Of a DNA stretch of 64,000 nt, positions 13,320 through 25,945 are shown in pieces. The stretch is taken from the NCBI GenBank assembly GCA_002205965.3, contig NADL03000172.1:1-64000 (forward strand). Direction: 5' to 3'. The notes under the pieces are model-generated. The model saw only the letters and a list, made by a program, of their open reading frames with translations, was not told the origin of the DNA and did no database searches. Source of the DNA: Kappaphycus alvarezii. Lineage: Eukaryota > Rhodophyta > Florideophyceae > Gigartinales > Solieriaceae. Every line of letters starts with the position of its first letter. The stretch's first letter is position 1. Position numbers and translations under genes: made by a program.

Positions 13320-15640
13320 CTTCGAAAATCCTCGTTTTTTCTGCCATTTTTCGAGCAGATACCGGGGACTTTGTTTATAACTTCACGTTTTATATATATG
13401 TTCTTTTCAAATAGTTTTGAGCTATCATTTTCTGTGCTTCTCGCAAGATCTTTTTTCATTCCCATATAACTTCATGAACCTTAATGGCTACCTCGATGAA
13501 ATGCGATCAAGAGAAAATCAAGTTTTACAGCTCTATTTAATCACTCTAATGGTTCTTATTCGGACACATGCGTATTTGCAGACGAGTAATGTTGAAATTT
13601 TATTGGTTCACAGCTACTATTACTAGGAGAGCTTTCAGAAACTGTTGATTTAAGTATCGCAGATAGAGGCTACAGCCATTCCTATACTTTTTCTGGTAAG
13701 AGAAGGTACCACTCGATCATACACTTACTAATCGTAGGTAATTCTCTATTGATTGCAGAAAGGAGTGAGGTTAAAAAGGAGCCAGTTAATATCAACATAA
13801 GGAAGATCTACTTGTATAAAATGAAATAATGAGGTTAAGTTCGGTAACTTGTGATCCAGATCTCTGCTTTTCAATTGATAGTTATTCTTTTAGGGTTCCT
13901 TTTAAAAGGCCCCCGGGGAAAAACTCAAGGATCAGTAATAATATGCAAAACGAACTTTTACAGCTGTAGAAGTCCATCAACTTGGTATACGGTTTCGCAA
14001 TTGGCTTGACAATGATACGATATCTACGCTTCGGTACAAATTTACTGGATACCAACCCACATATCCACCATAGTAAATTAACCCCCCATTTACACTTGGT
14101 ATATACTAGTTCAAAAAATTGTTCAATCTTTGTACTTTATCCTGGATGTGATCCCCCCCTAATATTCCGTTCTCAGGTTTAATGAGATTCATCTAGGAGA
14201 AACTTGCTTTTTGACAAACTTTGTAATCAAAAATTGCTTGCTACGTCAATTCACGACTCAGAGGAATCCATTTATGATTCGGGGGATTTTAGAACGTAAT
14301 TGAATCACAATTGATAACTAAAATGTTCTGAAAGTAGATAAATACCGTTCATACTGCATTACTTTTTAATAGACAAAGTATATAGGAGAGTAAAAAACCC
14401 AAAAATTTCCTATTCAAATTAAAGCACAGTGCTACGGGCACTGTCAAGGAAGAAATCGATGTACAAATTTTTTAATGGGATGTTTTGGGATGATAATCTA
14501 GGCTGATCAGCTTTCCTTCGTGCTTAAAAGCTCTATTATATCTGCCCGAAAGTAAAATTTTAAGACACATGCAAATCTAAATGTCAGTAGTAATGTGTTC
14601 TATTCGAATCAGAACCAAATTTTGAGTGCCTTGTGAGCACATGAAGCACCTTGATCCTATACTGGTAGACAAAACAATAAACTAAATCCTTGACGCATCA
14701 TGTTTAGAATTTTTTCTACTTTCGTGTAAATTTTTCTTATAGGCAAGATAAAATCTTTCAGAAGTATCGCAGAAGTATCGCAGCAGCTGTATATAAATAC
14801 TTATGCTCTTTTTGGATGTGCTTGCCAAGATTTACACTTTCCTCCTTCTTTCACTGAAATTTACAAAAAGAATTCTGTGAGAGAAAGATTTCCAATGTAG
14901 AAAACCGTCAAGAGCAGCGTATAGTCCGGGAGTCATTTATTATTGTTAAGCTAATCAAGTAAAATGTTCAATTAATACAATATAAACCCAATAGTAGTGT
15001 GGATTTCAGTGTAAAAGCGCTCAAATTTTGGAAAATTCTTACCGAAAAGATGAAATGTGAGCAAGGGATAGTCAGCAAAACATGGATAGTCAACAGTATT
15101 TCCCAACTCTATTTCTTTGAGTATTGTAGAAAATAAGTAAATTTTACATTACAATAATAGGGATAAATCTCCGGAAAAGAGACTCTCACTACCAGTCATC
15201 CTAAAACGGGGGTGTCGTAAGCGACAAACGTGCTGCTTCATAAGTATAGTTGCGGTAAGAAGAATTGAGTTATATATACCTAGGATCACGTGGCTAAAAA
15301 GTAATATGTAAGGGCATATTCTAACACCAATGCTCAGAAACCAAGGGAAAATGAATTATTCATAGGTAAAATGTTGACTCTCAACTTCTGGACCATGTAG
15401 ATCTGCACTTCAAATTTTCTCCTAACTTGCTTGTCTTCTCCAATATAAAGACGTTTTCTCAGCTTACATAGACTCGTTGGCTAACCCTAAACTTTTAAAC
15501 AAACATACTAAATATGATAAATGTGTTCAAATGTCGACTATATTGACTAGAGGGAAGATATTACCAAGTTTATCTATATGTCCCCTTACTCAACGAGCTA
15601 TATTTTAATTGACACTTAGTGTCTCACAATTGAATTTGGT
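13320..15640. other. No supportable gene
   Basis: AT-rich sequence with only short frames lacking recognisable motifs. A small direct repeat 'agaagtatcgc' occurs near 14760-14785. Nothing else stands out. Confidence 0.5.
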
Positions 15641-15716
15641 ATCTGTAACGATGGTGCCCCCAAATCCCTAAAGTACACTGACAGTATCCCGGCAGATTTA
15701 CACTGTACCAGAACTT

Positions 15717-15779
15717 GTGCACTGTACCCAGACACCGGTGTAAACACGTGCACTGTACCCAGACACCGGTGTAAAACAC
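15717..15779. repeat. 31-bp tandem repeat, two copies
   Basis: Two near-identical units run at 15717-15747 and 15748-15779, each containing 'gtgcactgtacccagacacc' followed by 'ggtgtaaa'. A partial third unit sits just upstream ('ttacactgtacc' near 15697). Each unit holds an ACACCGGTGT palindrome. Confidence 0.85.
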
Positions 15780-15789
15780 AAGACCCATA

Positions 15790-18700
15790 CCACCCCGTGC
15801 CGAGCCAATCACATGACGCCATTGTGGCGATCTCGCGTGGTTCTCAAAACTTCTCCCACCTCACCAATCAGCAATTACTTTATGTCTTCTTGCCAATTGG
15901 ACCAATGGAACTTTGCCATGATGTTTACTGCTGTCAACCTCCCTGATAGTTTCTACATGAATCTTCAAAACCTTTTAGTTTCGTGCCTTTAGGGCCGTTC
16001 CTCTAGAACACCTTTGAATTTAGCATCGTCTGCCTCCAATTTACCCTTGTTGTCGTTGAGTACTTTTTTCTACATAAAACCTGGTCTGAGGCTCCGGCCC
16101 GTTTACCGGAAGCATCAACCATCAGTTCAACCATCGATTACCTCTTGCGCGCCCAAACCCCCACAGTAGCTTCGGGTACCTCAGTCTGTACTGTCTTCAA
16201 TTATTGTCTGATCGTCACAAAATAAAAATCGCTCCATGAGTTTTCCACGCTGACGTAATTAAAAATCATGCACATTCTAATACAGTATCCAGTTGAGGCC
16301 CTCTTTCTGATACTATTCCGCCGGTACTTTTTTAGTGCATATCCGGCAGGGAAACATTTCATATTCTGAATAAATATCTTATGTCGCTCAATGGGGTGTA
16401 ATTTTTGGTTTGGTTTACTGCGACAGGAAAATAGGGTAAGATTTCCACTATCCTATGCAATGTGGTGCGCTCAATAGTATTCTGTAACAATCCGGCTTCC
16501 GTCGTGAGACTACAGCAGAACTTTAAATTTATGCTGATACATTTTACAGCAGCTCCGGAGGAAAAGAAACGGAGGAGCAACTGTAAGTTCCCAACTTTGG
16601 TGGAGAAGAAGCATTCGGTCGAAATCGAATTTATCTTCCACGAGTAAAAATACCTAAATCTTTCCCTCTTTTCGGAGGTTTCGGTCTTCCTTTGACCGCC
16701 CCGACTAAAATTTGTGGCACTCAGAGGGTACGCAAGTCTATAACGCAGCGAACGAAATATCCAGGTCTTTGGTCGTGTCCTCAACTCAAAGTTCAGAACG
16801 GAGAGGAAAGGGAGAAGGTTTTTCTTTGGAATAGTACAAGATTACCAGCGAGGTCGTCCTGATGGTTTTTGCTTCCATAGGACGCTGCCCTTACTTTTAG
16901 TTATCTAGCCTAAAAGTCAAGGGCGGCCCGGCTCCAGTAGTTAAGCCGGAGGCGTGCATCTCAACACAGAGTCACTCTGTGAGTGCCAAGTACCCTTTTA
17001 TCTCAAAATGTTACATATGAACAGTCAGAATGAAAGTTCAGGTCGGCAGTCGCCACTCGTCGCGAGCAGTACAACCGCATCCTTCTATGCCTCCCGTGTA
17101 CTACGCGACGCGCGTAGTTTTCCATTGTGCGTCGCGCAATGTGTTCATCCCCGATCGCTGCTGTTCAACGGAGCAAACTTCGATGCTTTCTAACCTCGCT
17201 TAGATATCTGTGCACTACAAATGTACACCTTTGGATAAGAACTGGCTTAGGTTCCAGAATTTCTTGCTGGGACTTTCGCAGTCCTCCTTTTATCCCACTT
17301 GCCCTACATCAAATACAAATCTCGTGAGCCTCCAAATCCTCCAAACGAAGACTGGGACACAACGAAAACTGGAAACTGGTAATCAAGGCTAAGTACTGCA
17401 TCGAGAAGTGGCGTGATATCAAGGAGACGGCATCTCTATAGTGATCCAAAGGAGCACGCAAAGCCCATATGAGCTCAAAGGTCCCTAATGGATGATAAAT
17501 AGCTTCTTTGTGTGGTTCATCGTAGATAATGCATTTTCTGTGACTTCAAAGTGCTATTACACGTGACCATGCATCAATCTGTTGATCAATTCAATTTTAA
17601 TACAACTTCAAGCTTCAAAATCTCCCACTACTCGCATTAATCCAACCATATTTATCTATCTTCGGTCTTCGGGGCAGCTTATTCATTTGATCTGCAAATG
17701 GAGGTAACTTAATATAGTAGAGGCGGTAAGTTTCCTGTTGTGAAATCCGCTGACGATGGTGTAATATTCCATACTACAGTAAGGCGTAGAGTAACTGGGT
17801 CCTCATAGAAGCAGAGAATGGTAACAGTAGGGTCCCAAGAGGATTCATTCTTGTTGCAACAGGCATTTAGTGAAGGCTATGACAGGCACGCAATGGGTAA
17901 ATGGGTCGGTTTACTGCAATTGGTGGGAGGTTTTGGAGTCCGACTTTGCGTTCAAACCATGTTTGAGGATCTACAGTACTAATAACGGAGCATATATACC
18001 AACTAAAAAGTAGCTAGTAGCCCGTTCAACAAGCAGGCCGCGTCAGAAGTGACCATCAACGCGCTGTGTCGTTGAAGATGGTCCTCATCCTAGATTATTT
18101 GTCAATTGCTAGGCTCGCGGCCGATTGGGAGAAGTCCTTGACGTTGGAGAACGCATCAAATGCCATCCTCTGAGCATGGAGATAGGAACCGGGACGAGCC
18201 TGTTCCTACCAAGAAACTCTGCTATGAACCCCTGGTATTTTCTCAGATTTTCATTTTAGGCTGCCTTCAAGCTCATGAGGGAGTTAATGGTTCTCCTCCT
18301 GAGTTAATAAGTGGCCAGTGTGTTAACGAAAAGCGAGGAAGGTTTGGGTGTTTTACTCCAGGAGGATATATCTGATCTATCTATAGTTTTTCGGACAACC
18401 ACAATTGACTCACGTTCAAGAAAATTCCATCAAAGCAATCAGTTCCGCCCGCAGCCTCCGTTACATTGATATCCCTCATTTTCTTTTGTTTCCCGTTCGA
18501 CTGGGGCTCGATAGCGGGATGCCTTGCTCTGATGCCAACATCGTTACCCGTAAAAGCGACCAGGCCATCGTGGCGTTCGCATCGCTGAGAACCGTATCTT
18601 CAGTGCATCAGTTTGGTCTTCACATACTTCTAGGGTTCTGGACACTCTACGTTTAAATATATGGTTCCCAGTTCAAACAATGGAGTCAAACAGAAGTATT

Positions 18701-21700
18701 TGAGCCATACAGAGAAATTTGGGGTTCTTTCAGCAGTCATTAAAGGTTTTCGCTTCTAGTTTCCAAACAAAAGGCTATGTGAGCCAAAACTATGTGAGAC
18801 ATCTCGTCCTCAGTCACCGATTCGTCAACTTAACAGGAGGCCAAAACTGCATTCACCCTTAGGAACTCATCTTGTCGCCTTGTAGACAGGCTTCCTCCTA
18901 GTATTTTTTGCTAAAATCCTCCCCCGCAAATGAGACTGACTGTCGCAATCGAGAAGGGTATCTTGGCTGACTGTCGTAAACAAACCTTCCGGGCCTCAAA
19001 AATCGAACTGGAGCCAAGAAATGGGTCAACTGCCTCCCCACAGCAGTAAATGGAATGGAATATGTGTTAGCTAGAGAACTCAAACTGTAGTAAAAATTGG
19101 TGGCAAACAGGAAACATAATGCGTTTATTTTTACCTCAGACTGTGAAAAATCTCTCAATACACACGATAACAAGAGCCAAAGCCATTCACCTAGTCCATT
19201 GGTCAAACACATTGTCCTTTGCAGAACCGCCTATCCGATGCTTACTTTGGTCTGCTAACTTTGGTCACAGACCAACATCAACCTGCTCCACAAATCGTAA
19301 CAGATTCTCTCCAGATCCTTTTCTACTCTTAGATGACTGTTAAAGCCAGGCAGCTTTTCCGATGTCATGGGCTGGCAAGAACTGTCACGAATAAAGCCAT
19401 AACGCATTTCTGGAGGGCGAGTAAATTCTTTTACGACTTGGCATCGCTCTAGAGATATACTTTCTATCCTGGTCTTCCCACATCTTTCTAGATAGAATGA
19501 AGACGAATGCTGTCTTCTCTGTTGCGGAAAGCATTTCTCACAAAATCCCCTCGTTCTCAGCCTTTCAAGCTCCCCCATTAAACACACCTCCTATTCTCAC
19601 GTTGCGCGATAAATAGAACACTAAAGATATAATGGAGAGGAACTCTTTGGGGGGATTCTAAGCTCTTTTTTGGAATGTATCTTTCATCGTGGGGCGACAA
19701 AATTGTGGCTATATCTTTGCCCTTTTTTCTATCTAGAGGCACTACTGTCGCTAAACAGAATGAGAGATAGATTTTTGTAGTGTGTTCAGGTCCAAGAGCT
19801 TGAATTCGTACCTCGTTGCTTCAGAGATTCTTAGTGCGCGAAATCTCGGGTAGTCAAACAGTAATTGTTCTCACTCACTTTCGTTATTTCAGGGAAAGAC
19901 TAGTTCCCGGAGTAATCGACAAGATCAGGTACCTATATGTTCGTTATTTCAGTAACACAGGATATTCCGGAGTAATCGAAATACATAGGTCTTCAAAAAA
20001 ACCCTAAAACCGGGACAAGTTGATAGTCCCAGGATACCAGTGACCAACTTGAATTGGCAAAGCGTTTTGCAAGAGATGAGTCAGAACTGGTTTTCTTTTC
20101 TTTCTTCTTCATTCACAAATGGTATTCTACTGATCTTAAGTACTGCAAGCTATGATAATACTAAATGTTCGTTCTGTGCTTGTGACGGGCTACATTACAG
20201 TCTTTGCATGCTGCGTAGGTCCAGACCGCTGTTAGTTGACTGATTTGTTCTTCCTGGGTGATTCGTCTAGCTCGGACAAATGTATTCCGTGCCTGTTGTT
20301 AAAGGTTCAGGGGTCCTTCTCACCTAGTAACGTTTACGTGGCGAATTTACAGCTAGAACCATGCCATATTTGTCTATCTGGAGTAACTAGCCGCACGGTT
20401 GAGGCTCTTTTTGGCCCTTATGTTCCAACTTGAACCGCTTTCACATTGGTACACTAATTTAGGTTTCAAATTGGATTTAGATTTGATGAGTGGATATATC
20501 TTCCACGAATAAAAAACCCAACCCTTTCCTCCGATTTGGGTGAAATGGGCGTGGCCGCTCGCTAAACAAAAGCAGACGCAAGAAGCGACGCTTACTGTTC
20601 TTTGCCGTAATTTAGCTGAGCTAGTTCAAGCCCAGTAGCGGAAGAGTTAATCCAGAAACGTGCACGCTTAACTTACAAGAAACCCTTCCCAAATTCGCCC
20701 GTTAGGACAGCAGTCGTGAGAAAGAAAAGTTTGGGCGGTTGATCATTGCAAGATATAATCGACTCTATCGTACCTAAAGTACTCCAGACAATCACAATCT
20801 AGGCATTCCGACAGTAATAGAGGAAGAGGTACGCTTCTGAAAACGCAATCTAAAACGCAATTTAAGAGGGCATTTTTCTAACTTTGTATGAAATGCATTT
20901 GTCACGTTCAGATGGCGAAGTTGCTTCGCTGGATCCTGAGAATTTACTTCAGTTGGTACTCAGTCGAACTTCAAATATTATTGTATTGAATTTGTTCATT
21001 TTTCTAAGTCTGTCCTCTAGAATTCATTACTAGATCTATTTGCGCAGACTGCCCTGAGCTGGAAGAGGAGGCTACCCATAGAACTTGGTGAAGACTACTG
21101 CACGGATAAAATTGTACTAGCTCAATGTGACGATAGCCTTGCAGGACGTTCACGGTTGCCTAAGGATTCTTTGTTCACAAATATGGGGCAGAGTTCTTAC
21201 ATTTGCATGGATGTAGTTACTGATACTCTATTATTTCTGTAGTGGCTTGGTACAGTAGTGTTGTGGGTTCGCGCAGTTTGATATTTTCACCCACTCCGCA
21301 CCCTTAACATGAGCACATGAGGATCTAGAGTACGTGATCGGAAGCTTGTGGAATACCCTCACACGGTACTCGCTGTTTCCATTTGCTGCGGTCGCGGTAG
21401 TGTACATAGTTCAGTCTGTAATAAAAATTGTGCACGATCTGTACGATCCTTGGAGCTCGTGTGATAGATACAGGTAGGGATTTACGGGCTGAGTTCATGC
21501 CGTAAAATATTTACGATTGCGCCTTGTTCTAGAGATTGGCTTCTAAGAACTGGTCCGGTCTAGAAGGGGATTTTTTTTATCTAGTACTTTGTCTGGCGGA
21601 GGGCTTTGATGGCAGCTGTAGTTTAGTTTGGTGTCCGGCAGGATTTCCTTTTTTACCTGTTAATCCTCAGTGGTTGCTTCGGGTGCTTACCGGCCACTGA

Positions 21701-22600
21701 AAGTTGAATGAAGCACGTGAGTTTGCTTGAAGCGATTCCACTGTCATCTAAAAACCACGCGTGGTTCAGTTTATATATATCAATATTTTTTGCGATTTTC
21801 TGATCAGTGCTTAGCACATCGCTCTTCAAAGGTTGGCAGTGAGCCAAGGTTCGATGTAGTACAGGGTTAACGAGTGAGGGGACGGGAGTGAGACAGTTTT
21901 CGAATTGATATTCATGGGCTGTCGTAGGTACAGAAGGAATAGGTGAGGGTAGTATTCGTTGTAGTGAGAATGGCTGGAATGAGCTCTCACAACGTTCTGA
22001 GGGTTTAGGACAATGACTGGGTGGAATCTTGAGTCAAGTACGTAATACGGTTGCCGTAGTTTGTTCCGTCCAGACGCGGGAGATGACAGTGTTACATACA
22101 GCGTACGGTTTGTAGCTAGTTTAGCATTTGTCTTTGGATACCTCCTTGGCTTCTTTTTAACCGTGATGTAGAGTTTGAGTCGCATCTGAGCATTGAAAGT
22201 CGGATACTCCGAAGTGACTTATAGGAATTTCTTCCATAAGATTGGCTTTGCGGCGTTTGGATCGCCTCTGCAAAATTTTTTGCTTGATTACTTTCGCCAG
22301 AGTCGCATTGTGCTCGGAATATAGGGACATAATTGAACTTTAGGGTCTGCCTCTTGCACGATATTTCATCCCGTGAAATATGTAGTTGAATTTTTGCACT
22401 GAAGCATGGGATCTCTTGGTTCTTCTTCAGGAACTTGCTGAAAAGGGCTTGCTTCGTTTTTCAAGGCTTTGCTGATGGCGCCTTCTGTAATTTAACGGCA
22501 CTGGGCAAACCCGTCAGCCAATCGCGACTGCTTCATGTAGCACTGGAAACAGCTGATCATGTCTTTCAAATATTAAGACAGCCCAAACCTTTCCTCTTGA
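15790..22600. other. Long gene-poor interval
   Basis: I see no supported gene in nearly 7 kb. The longest open frame (16359-16784, minus, 141 codons) has no recognisable domain. A short stretch near 16620-16660 resembles one near 20470-20515 ('atatcttccacga-taaaaa'), hinting at a degraded repeat. The interval ends at the target site of Copia-1. Confidence 0.45.
19881..19985. repeat. Imperfect tandem repeat, about 59-bp period
   Basis: 'tcgttatttcag' and 'ccggagtaatcga' occur as a pair twice (about 19881-19920 and 19940-19979), with diverged sequence between the two words. Confidence 0.6.
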
Positions 22601-22609
22601 ATATATTTG

Positions 22610-22945
22610 TATTGATAACTTGAAATTTTGTCATTTCATGTTTTGTATATCGTGTCTCCGGTCTAAGTTGTTTCAAATCTTGGACGACCGTTTATCTGCT
22701 TTAATTTTTGGTTCTTGTTGATGCACTTAGCGGTTGTAAACTTCATGTCGCAGTTTAGTGCACCTTAACTCGTATCCCTTGTGCACACTTGAGACATATC
22801 TCTCTAGTACAACTATGTGACTGTGTTTGTGTGTCTTTGTAAACTTGAACTCCGTATTTCTTGGCTGAGTGATCTTGTGACTTGTTTGAAGCATCTCTGT
22901 GTATCATAATACTCACTGTCTGTGTGATTATCCAATCTATTGTTA
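22610..22945 (+). repeat. Copia-1 5' LTR
   Basis: 336 bp, nearly identical to 27434-27768. It starts TATTGATAAC and ends CTATTGTTA, so its termini are TA...TA rather than the usual TG...CA. The left boundary is fixed by the target duplication ATTTG just before it, and the right boundary by the primer binding site just after it. Confidence 0.9.
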
Positions 22946-22957
22946 GTTATGGGCCCA
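22946..22957 (+). other. Copia-1 primer binding site (initiator tRNA-Met anticodon arm)
   Basis: GTTATGGGCCCA directly follows the 5' LTR and is complementary to the anticodon stem-loop region of eukaryotic initiator tRNA-Met (TGGGCCCATAAC). Copia-type elements are known to prime from an internally cleaved half of this tRNA. The ATG inside the site (22949-22951) is also the gag start codon. Confidence 0.85.
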
Positions 22958-23970
22958 GGTCCTAACGCTCCGAGCTCTCTTCCTACTCGCCCGCTTTTCT
23001 CGTAGGATGCTAAAAGTCCGCGGTGGACCGATGGGAAAGGAAATCAAGAAAAATACAAAAATGCTGTACTGGACTAGAAAGAGTTTCATGACTCTTTGCC
23101 TGAAAATAGCTCCAACAAGGTCGCTCCTACTGTGTAATGCATTGTCCTGAAGTCTCAATTATATGGCGAGGCTGCTGGGTTGTGTTCAGAGCTCTCGAAT
23201 GAACAGCTGAAAGGCGAGAATGGCGTTCAGCTAATTATTGATGTCGTTTACCAACGCGACTTTCTCTCTGTTATCAGTGAGGCATACGAAGTTTTTCACC
23301 GCCTGTTGAACACACGCCGCAACAACAATGAGTCTTTAAAGTCTTTTGAGATTAGCTTCTCTGCTGCAGTAGCAAAGTTCAATTCGATGTATACTACTAC
23401 TAAGTTACCCCAGTGCATTACAGCACTCATGCTATTAAGCAATGCTGCTATTGATCACTCGCAGCTTGTTTCCTGTCTCAATGCTGCTGCCCCCATTGGT
23501 ACTGTGTTTACCGATCAATCGTCGAATGACGATTTCTTGAAGGCGGTAACTTATAAACAGCTGGCATCTGTTGTCAAACAATGTGAGAAGGCTCCGATTA
23601 TGTCTACACCTAAGAAAAGTCCGCTCCCAGCAAGCTCTGCTGGGGCTTTTACGAAAAGGTCTTACCAAGGACGAGGTAACAACATTCGGCGTCCATCAAA
23701 TACCTCATTGAAGAAAAACCCGTGCAATTTTTTTCCAAGTATGAGCAATGGAAGGATAGCCATGAAGCTGATGGCTCTCTCAAACAAGGAACAAATTACT
23801 TCGACACTGCGAGGAATTTGCCGCTTCTGTTAGTGGGCTCCTCTGAGCATTTCAGTAAGAACGCTTCAGCAAGAAAGAAGACTGTGTCTTTTAATAATGC
23901 CACGCTGAAAAGCTTCACCTGTGGAAGCCCAACATCCGATCATCTTGAAAGTGTACAGACTATTGGTCCC
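22949..23970 (+). pseudogene. Copia-1 gag (frameshifted)
   Basis: Nucleocapsid/capsid polyprotein of the element. Translation from the ATG in the primer binding site begins MGPGPN, paralleled by MGPGKD in Copia-2. It stops after 18 codons (TAG at 23003) but continues in another frame. The main open part is 23180-23833. It has the helical UBN2-type gag pattern, with an EVFHRLLNTRRNNNESLKSF segment matching the RLIDSFNKVTSCKRKNNEDL segment of Copia-2 gag. The C-terminus (about 23720-23970) is basic and polar, with a possible Cys/His motif blurred by a run of T at 23729. At least two frame breaks are needed. Confidence 0.75.
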
Positions 23971-23974
23971 TAGT

Positions 23975-24240
23975 CGAGGATGGTGCCCTTATTCTGCTAT
24001 TGGTCGTGTAGAATTTGCTGCTACGCAATCATCCTGGCCTTAATGAATAAGGTCAATTGAACCTATCCTAAATTTTGAGTGGATACACACACTGGCAGAA
24101 CGGAGTAGGTAAGCATTCCAGCGATGCTTGCCCGATCGTTGGATCTGTTTCTTTTACTGCTCACACGGACAGTGGCCTTGAAGTCACATTCAGACATCTT
24201 GTTCTTGATGGTTCGAGCCGATGGTGATTGGCAAGAATGT
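23975..24240 (+). pseudogene. Copia-1 protease region (weak)
   Basis: Position and a GCPYSAIG-like segment (about 23975-24005, needing one frame change) suggest the aspartic protease, where the catalytic D-[ST]-G would precede it. Copia-2 has a similar DEGCP segment at the equivalent place. The catalytic motif is not cleanly preserved. Supported mainly by order between gag and integrase. Confidence 0.4.
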
Positions 24241-24455
24241 GACACGTCATTCTGATATATTGCATTCCGAAAGAGATGCTTTAAAGATTACGGTCGATGG
24301 GAATCCTGAGTATTTTTCACTCTTGAAAAATAACCTCCTAAGTTATCTGCCCATTTCCGTCTTTGAGTCGCAACCGAGCAACGATTCAGTACTTTCTTGC
24401 CTAAACGACAACATAAAAATGACTGGCCCTGAGCAAGGTCAAGGCAATTTTAGAT

Positions 24456-25477
24456 AAGGTTCACCGTCATGTCTGTGGACATGCATCTCTCACGGACATT
24501 CGTCTACTTCTTGAACGGAACAATATTTGGTCTAATACCGTTGCTGATTATGCACATCACCTCATTGAGAACTGCACCTCATGCAGAGCCACTGCTCCTC
24601 CGCAGCCCAGCCGAAAAGTTTCCATTTCTTCTCTGTCCCGGAATTTTAATGAAGTTGTATGTGTAGACCATTTCTATCTTGATGAAGTGCTGCTTCTGCA
24701 CTGCATGGACATGGTTACGAGGTTTTCTGCTGCGTATGTCTGGTTCTACAGCAATTGATGAATCCATATATGGGTTTTAAGCTTGTTGGCTACACCAGTT
24801 TTGGTTACCAGAGTCTATTCGAGGAGACAAAGCGTTTGATACTGTGAACTTTAAAAATTATATGGATGACCGCTCCATCTCTTTCCGTCTTGTACCTCCC
24901 AAAATGCATAGCAAGAATCCTATTGAGAGTAAGCACGGTATAATCAGGAGCATTTTTTGAAGCTCCGAAATGCTGAACCGATGCCTCCACTAGACTCCAT
25001 GCCTGTCGCGCTGGAGCCATCTCAAATGATCTCTACGAAAACGATGTAATTTCATCGTTTGAGCTCATCAAAGGCTTCACGAAACCACTGACAAATGCTA
25101 ATATAAAGGGCAACCCCGATGATCTTATAGAAACTCATGAGAAATTGCAAGCCAAACGAAAGCCCAAACTGATTCTCAAATCCAAGTCTACACGAGAAAT
25201 TAATCTGGCTGCTGGAGATATGATTGACGTTTTCACGAAGACTGGAATGGACAAAACTGGCACTTGGTCCATGCCAAAGATTGTCCTTGCTGTAGACTTT
25301 GAAGCACGCACTGTTCTGGTGCCATCCAAAGGTGGGAAACGTGCTACAGTAGCTTTTGAAGATATTCGTCTCGCCCTGCCAGCTGGTTTGTTTGCTGGCG
25401 CAGCCCAGACTGCAATCGATGAAGTAGACACTACAATAGATGCTGCTGGGTTACTGAATAAGAGGATGAAGACATAG
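24456..25477 (+). pseudogene. Copia-1 integrase
   Basis: Inserts the cDNA into the genome. The zinc-binding N-terminus reads H-x3-C-GHASL followed by NCTSC (24571-24588). The catalytic core begins with VDHFYLD, first Asp at 24666-24668, and ends with NPIESKHGIIR, whose Glu (24925-24927) fits the third residue of the DDE triad. The middle Asp is probably in the RGDKAFD region near 24824. A C-terminal segment (25145-25477) has the basic beta-rich look of Copia integrase C-domains and matches Copia-2 (V-YEDIRL versus V-FEDIRL). Frame changes occur near 24700-24800 and 24960-25020. Confidence 0.82.
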
Positions 25478-25559
25478 AAGAAATAAGTGCACCCCAGGTT
25501 TATCATGATGATGAAGACTTTAGCCACGAGAAAGACCCTTCTAACTCTCTACAAAATAG

Positions 25560-25850
25560 AGATACTGTAAGGTGATCGTGATCGCGTACGCAATATTGGC
25601 CGGATGATCAAGCATGTTCTGCTGGAACTATTAAGAACTTGCACCGTGATGGTTGCGTTACAGTGCACTATGACGACGGAGATCGAGAGCGCCTAAATCT
25701 CTCTGATGAGAACTGTCACTTTGAGAATAGGACAATGTCTGGAAGTTCTTCACACACTGTATCTGATCATTCCATTGTGCCACGTGTTGTTGACAATGAG
25801 CCTAATGAATTGAAGCTCATGAATGATATTTTGGAAACAAGAGCTTCATG
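25560..25850 (+). pseudogene. Copia-1 Tudor-like segment between integrase and RT
   Basis: An open stretch reads W-DD-x-CSAGTIKNLHRDG followed by VTVHYDDGDRERLNLSDENC (YDDGD at 25669-25683). This W-x-G-x-V-x-YDDGD-E-L pattern is typical of Tudor-like folds that bind methylated residues. It is an addition to the normal Copia order, placed after the integrase C-domain. Copia-2 has no obvious equivalent. The function here is inference; it could bias targeting to particular chromatin. Confidence 0.55.
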
Positions 25851-25945
25851 AGGCATCAAGCTCAGGGGTTTGAGCAGTACACTATTAATATGGCATATGA
25901 TGCCGAGGAAACTAGCTTTCTGAAGACTGTCAAAGTTGTACCCAC

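Noticed and set aside
16359..16784. 141-codon open frame on the minus strand
   Set aside because: No recognisable domain and no neighbouring gene context; frames of this length are expected by chance in 64 kb.
21826..22185. 119-codon minus-strand frame
   Set aside because: Basic and Tyr-rich without a recognisable domain; no context supports it.
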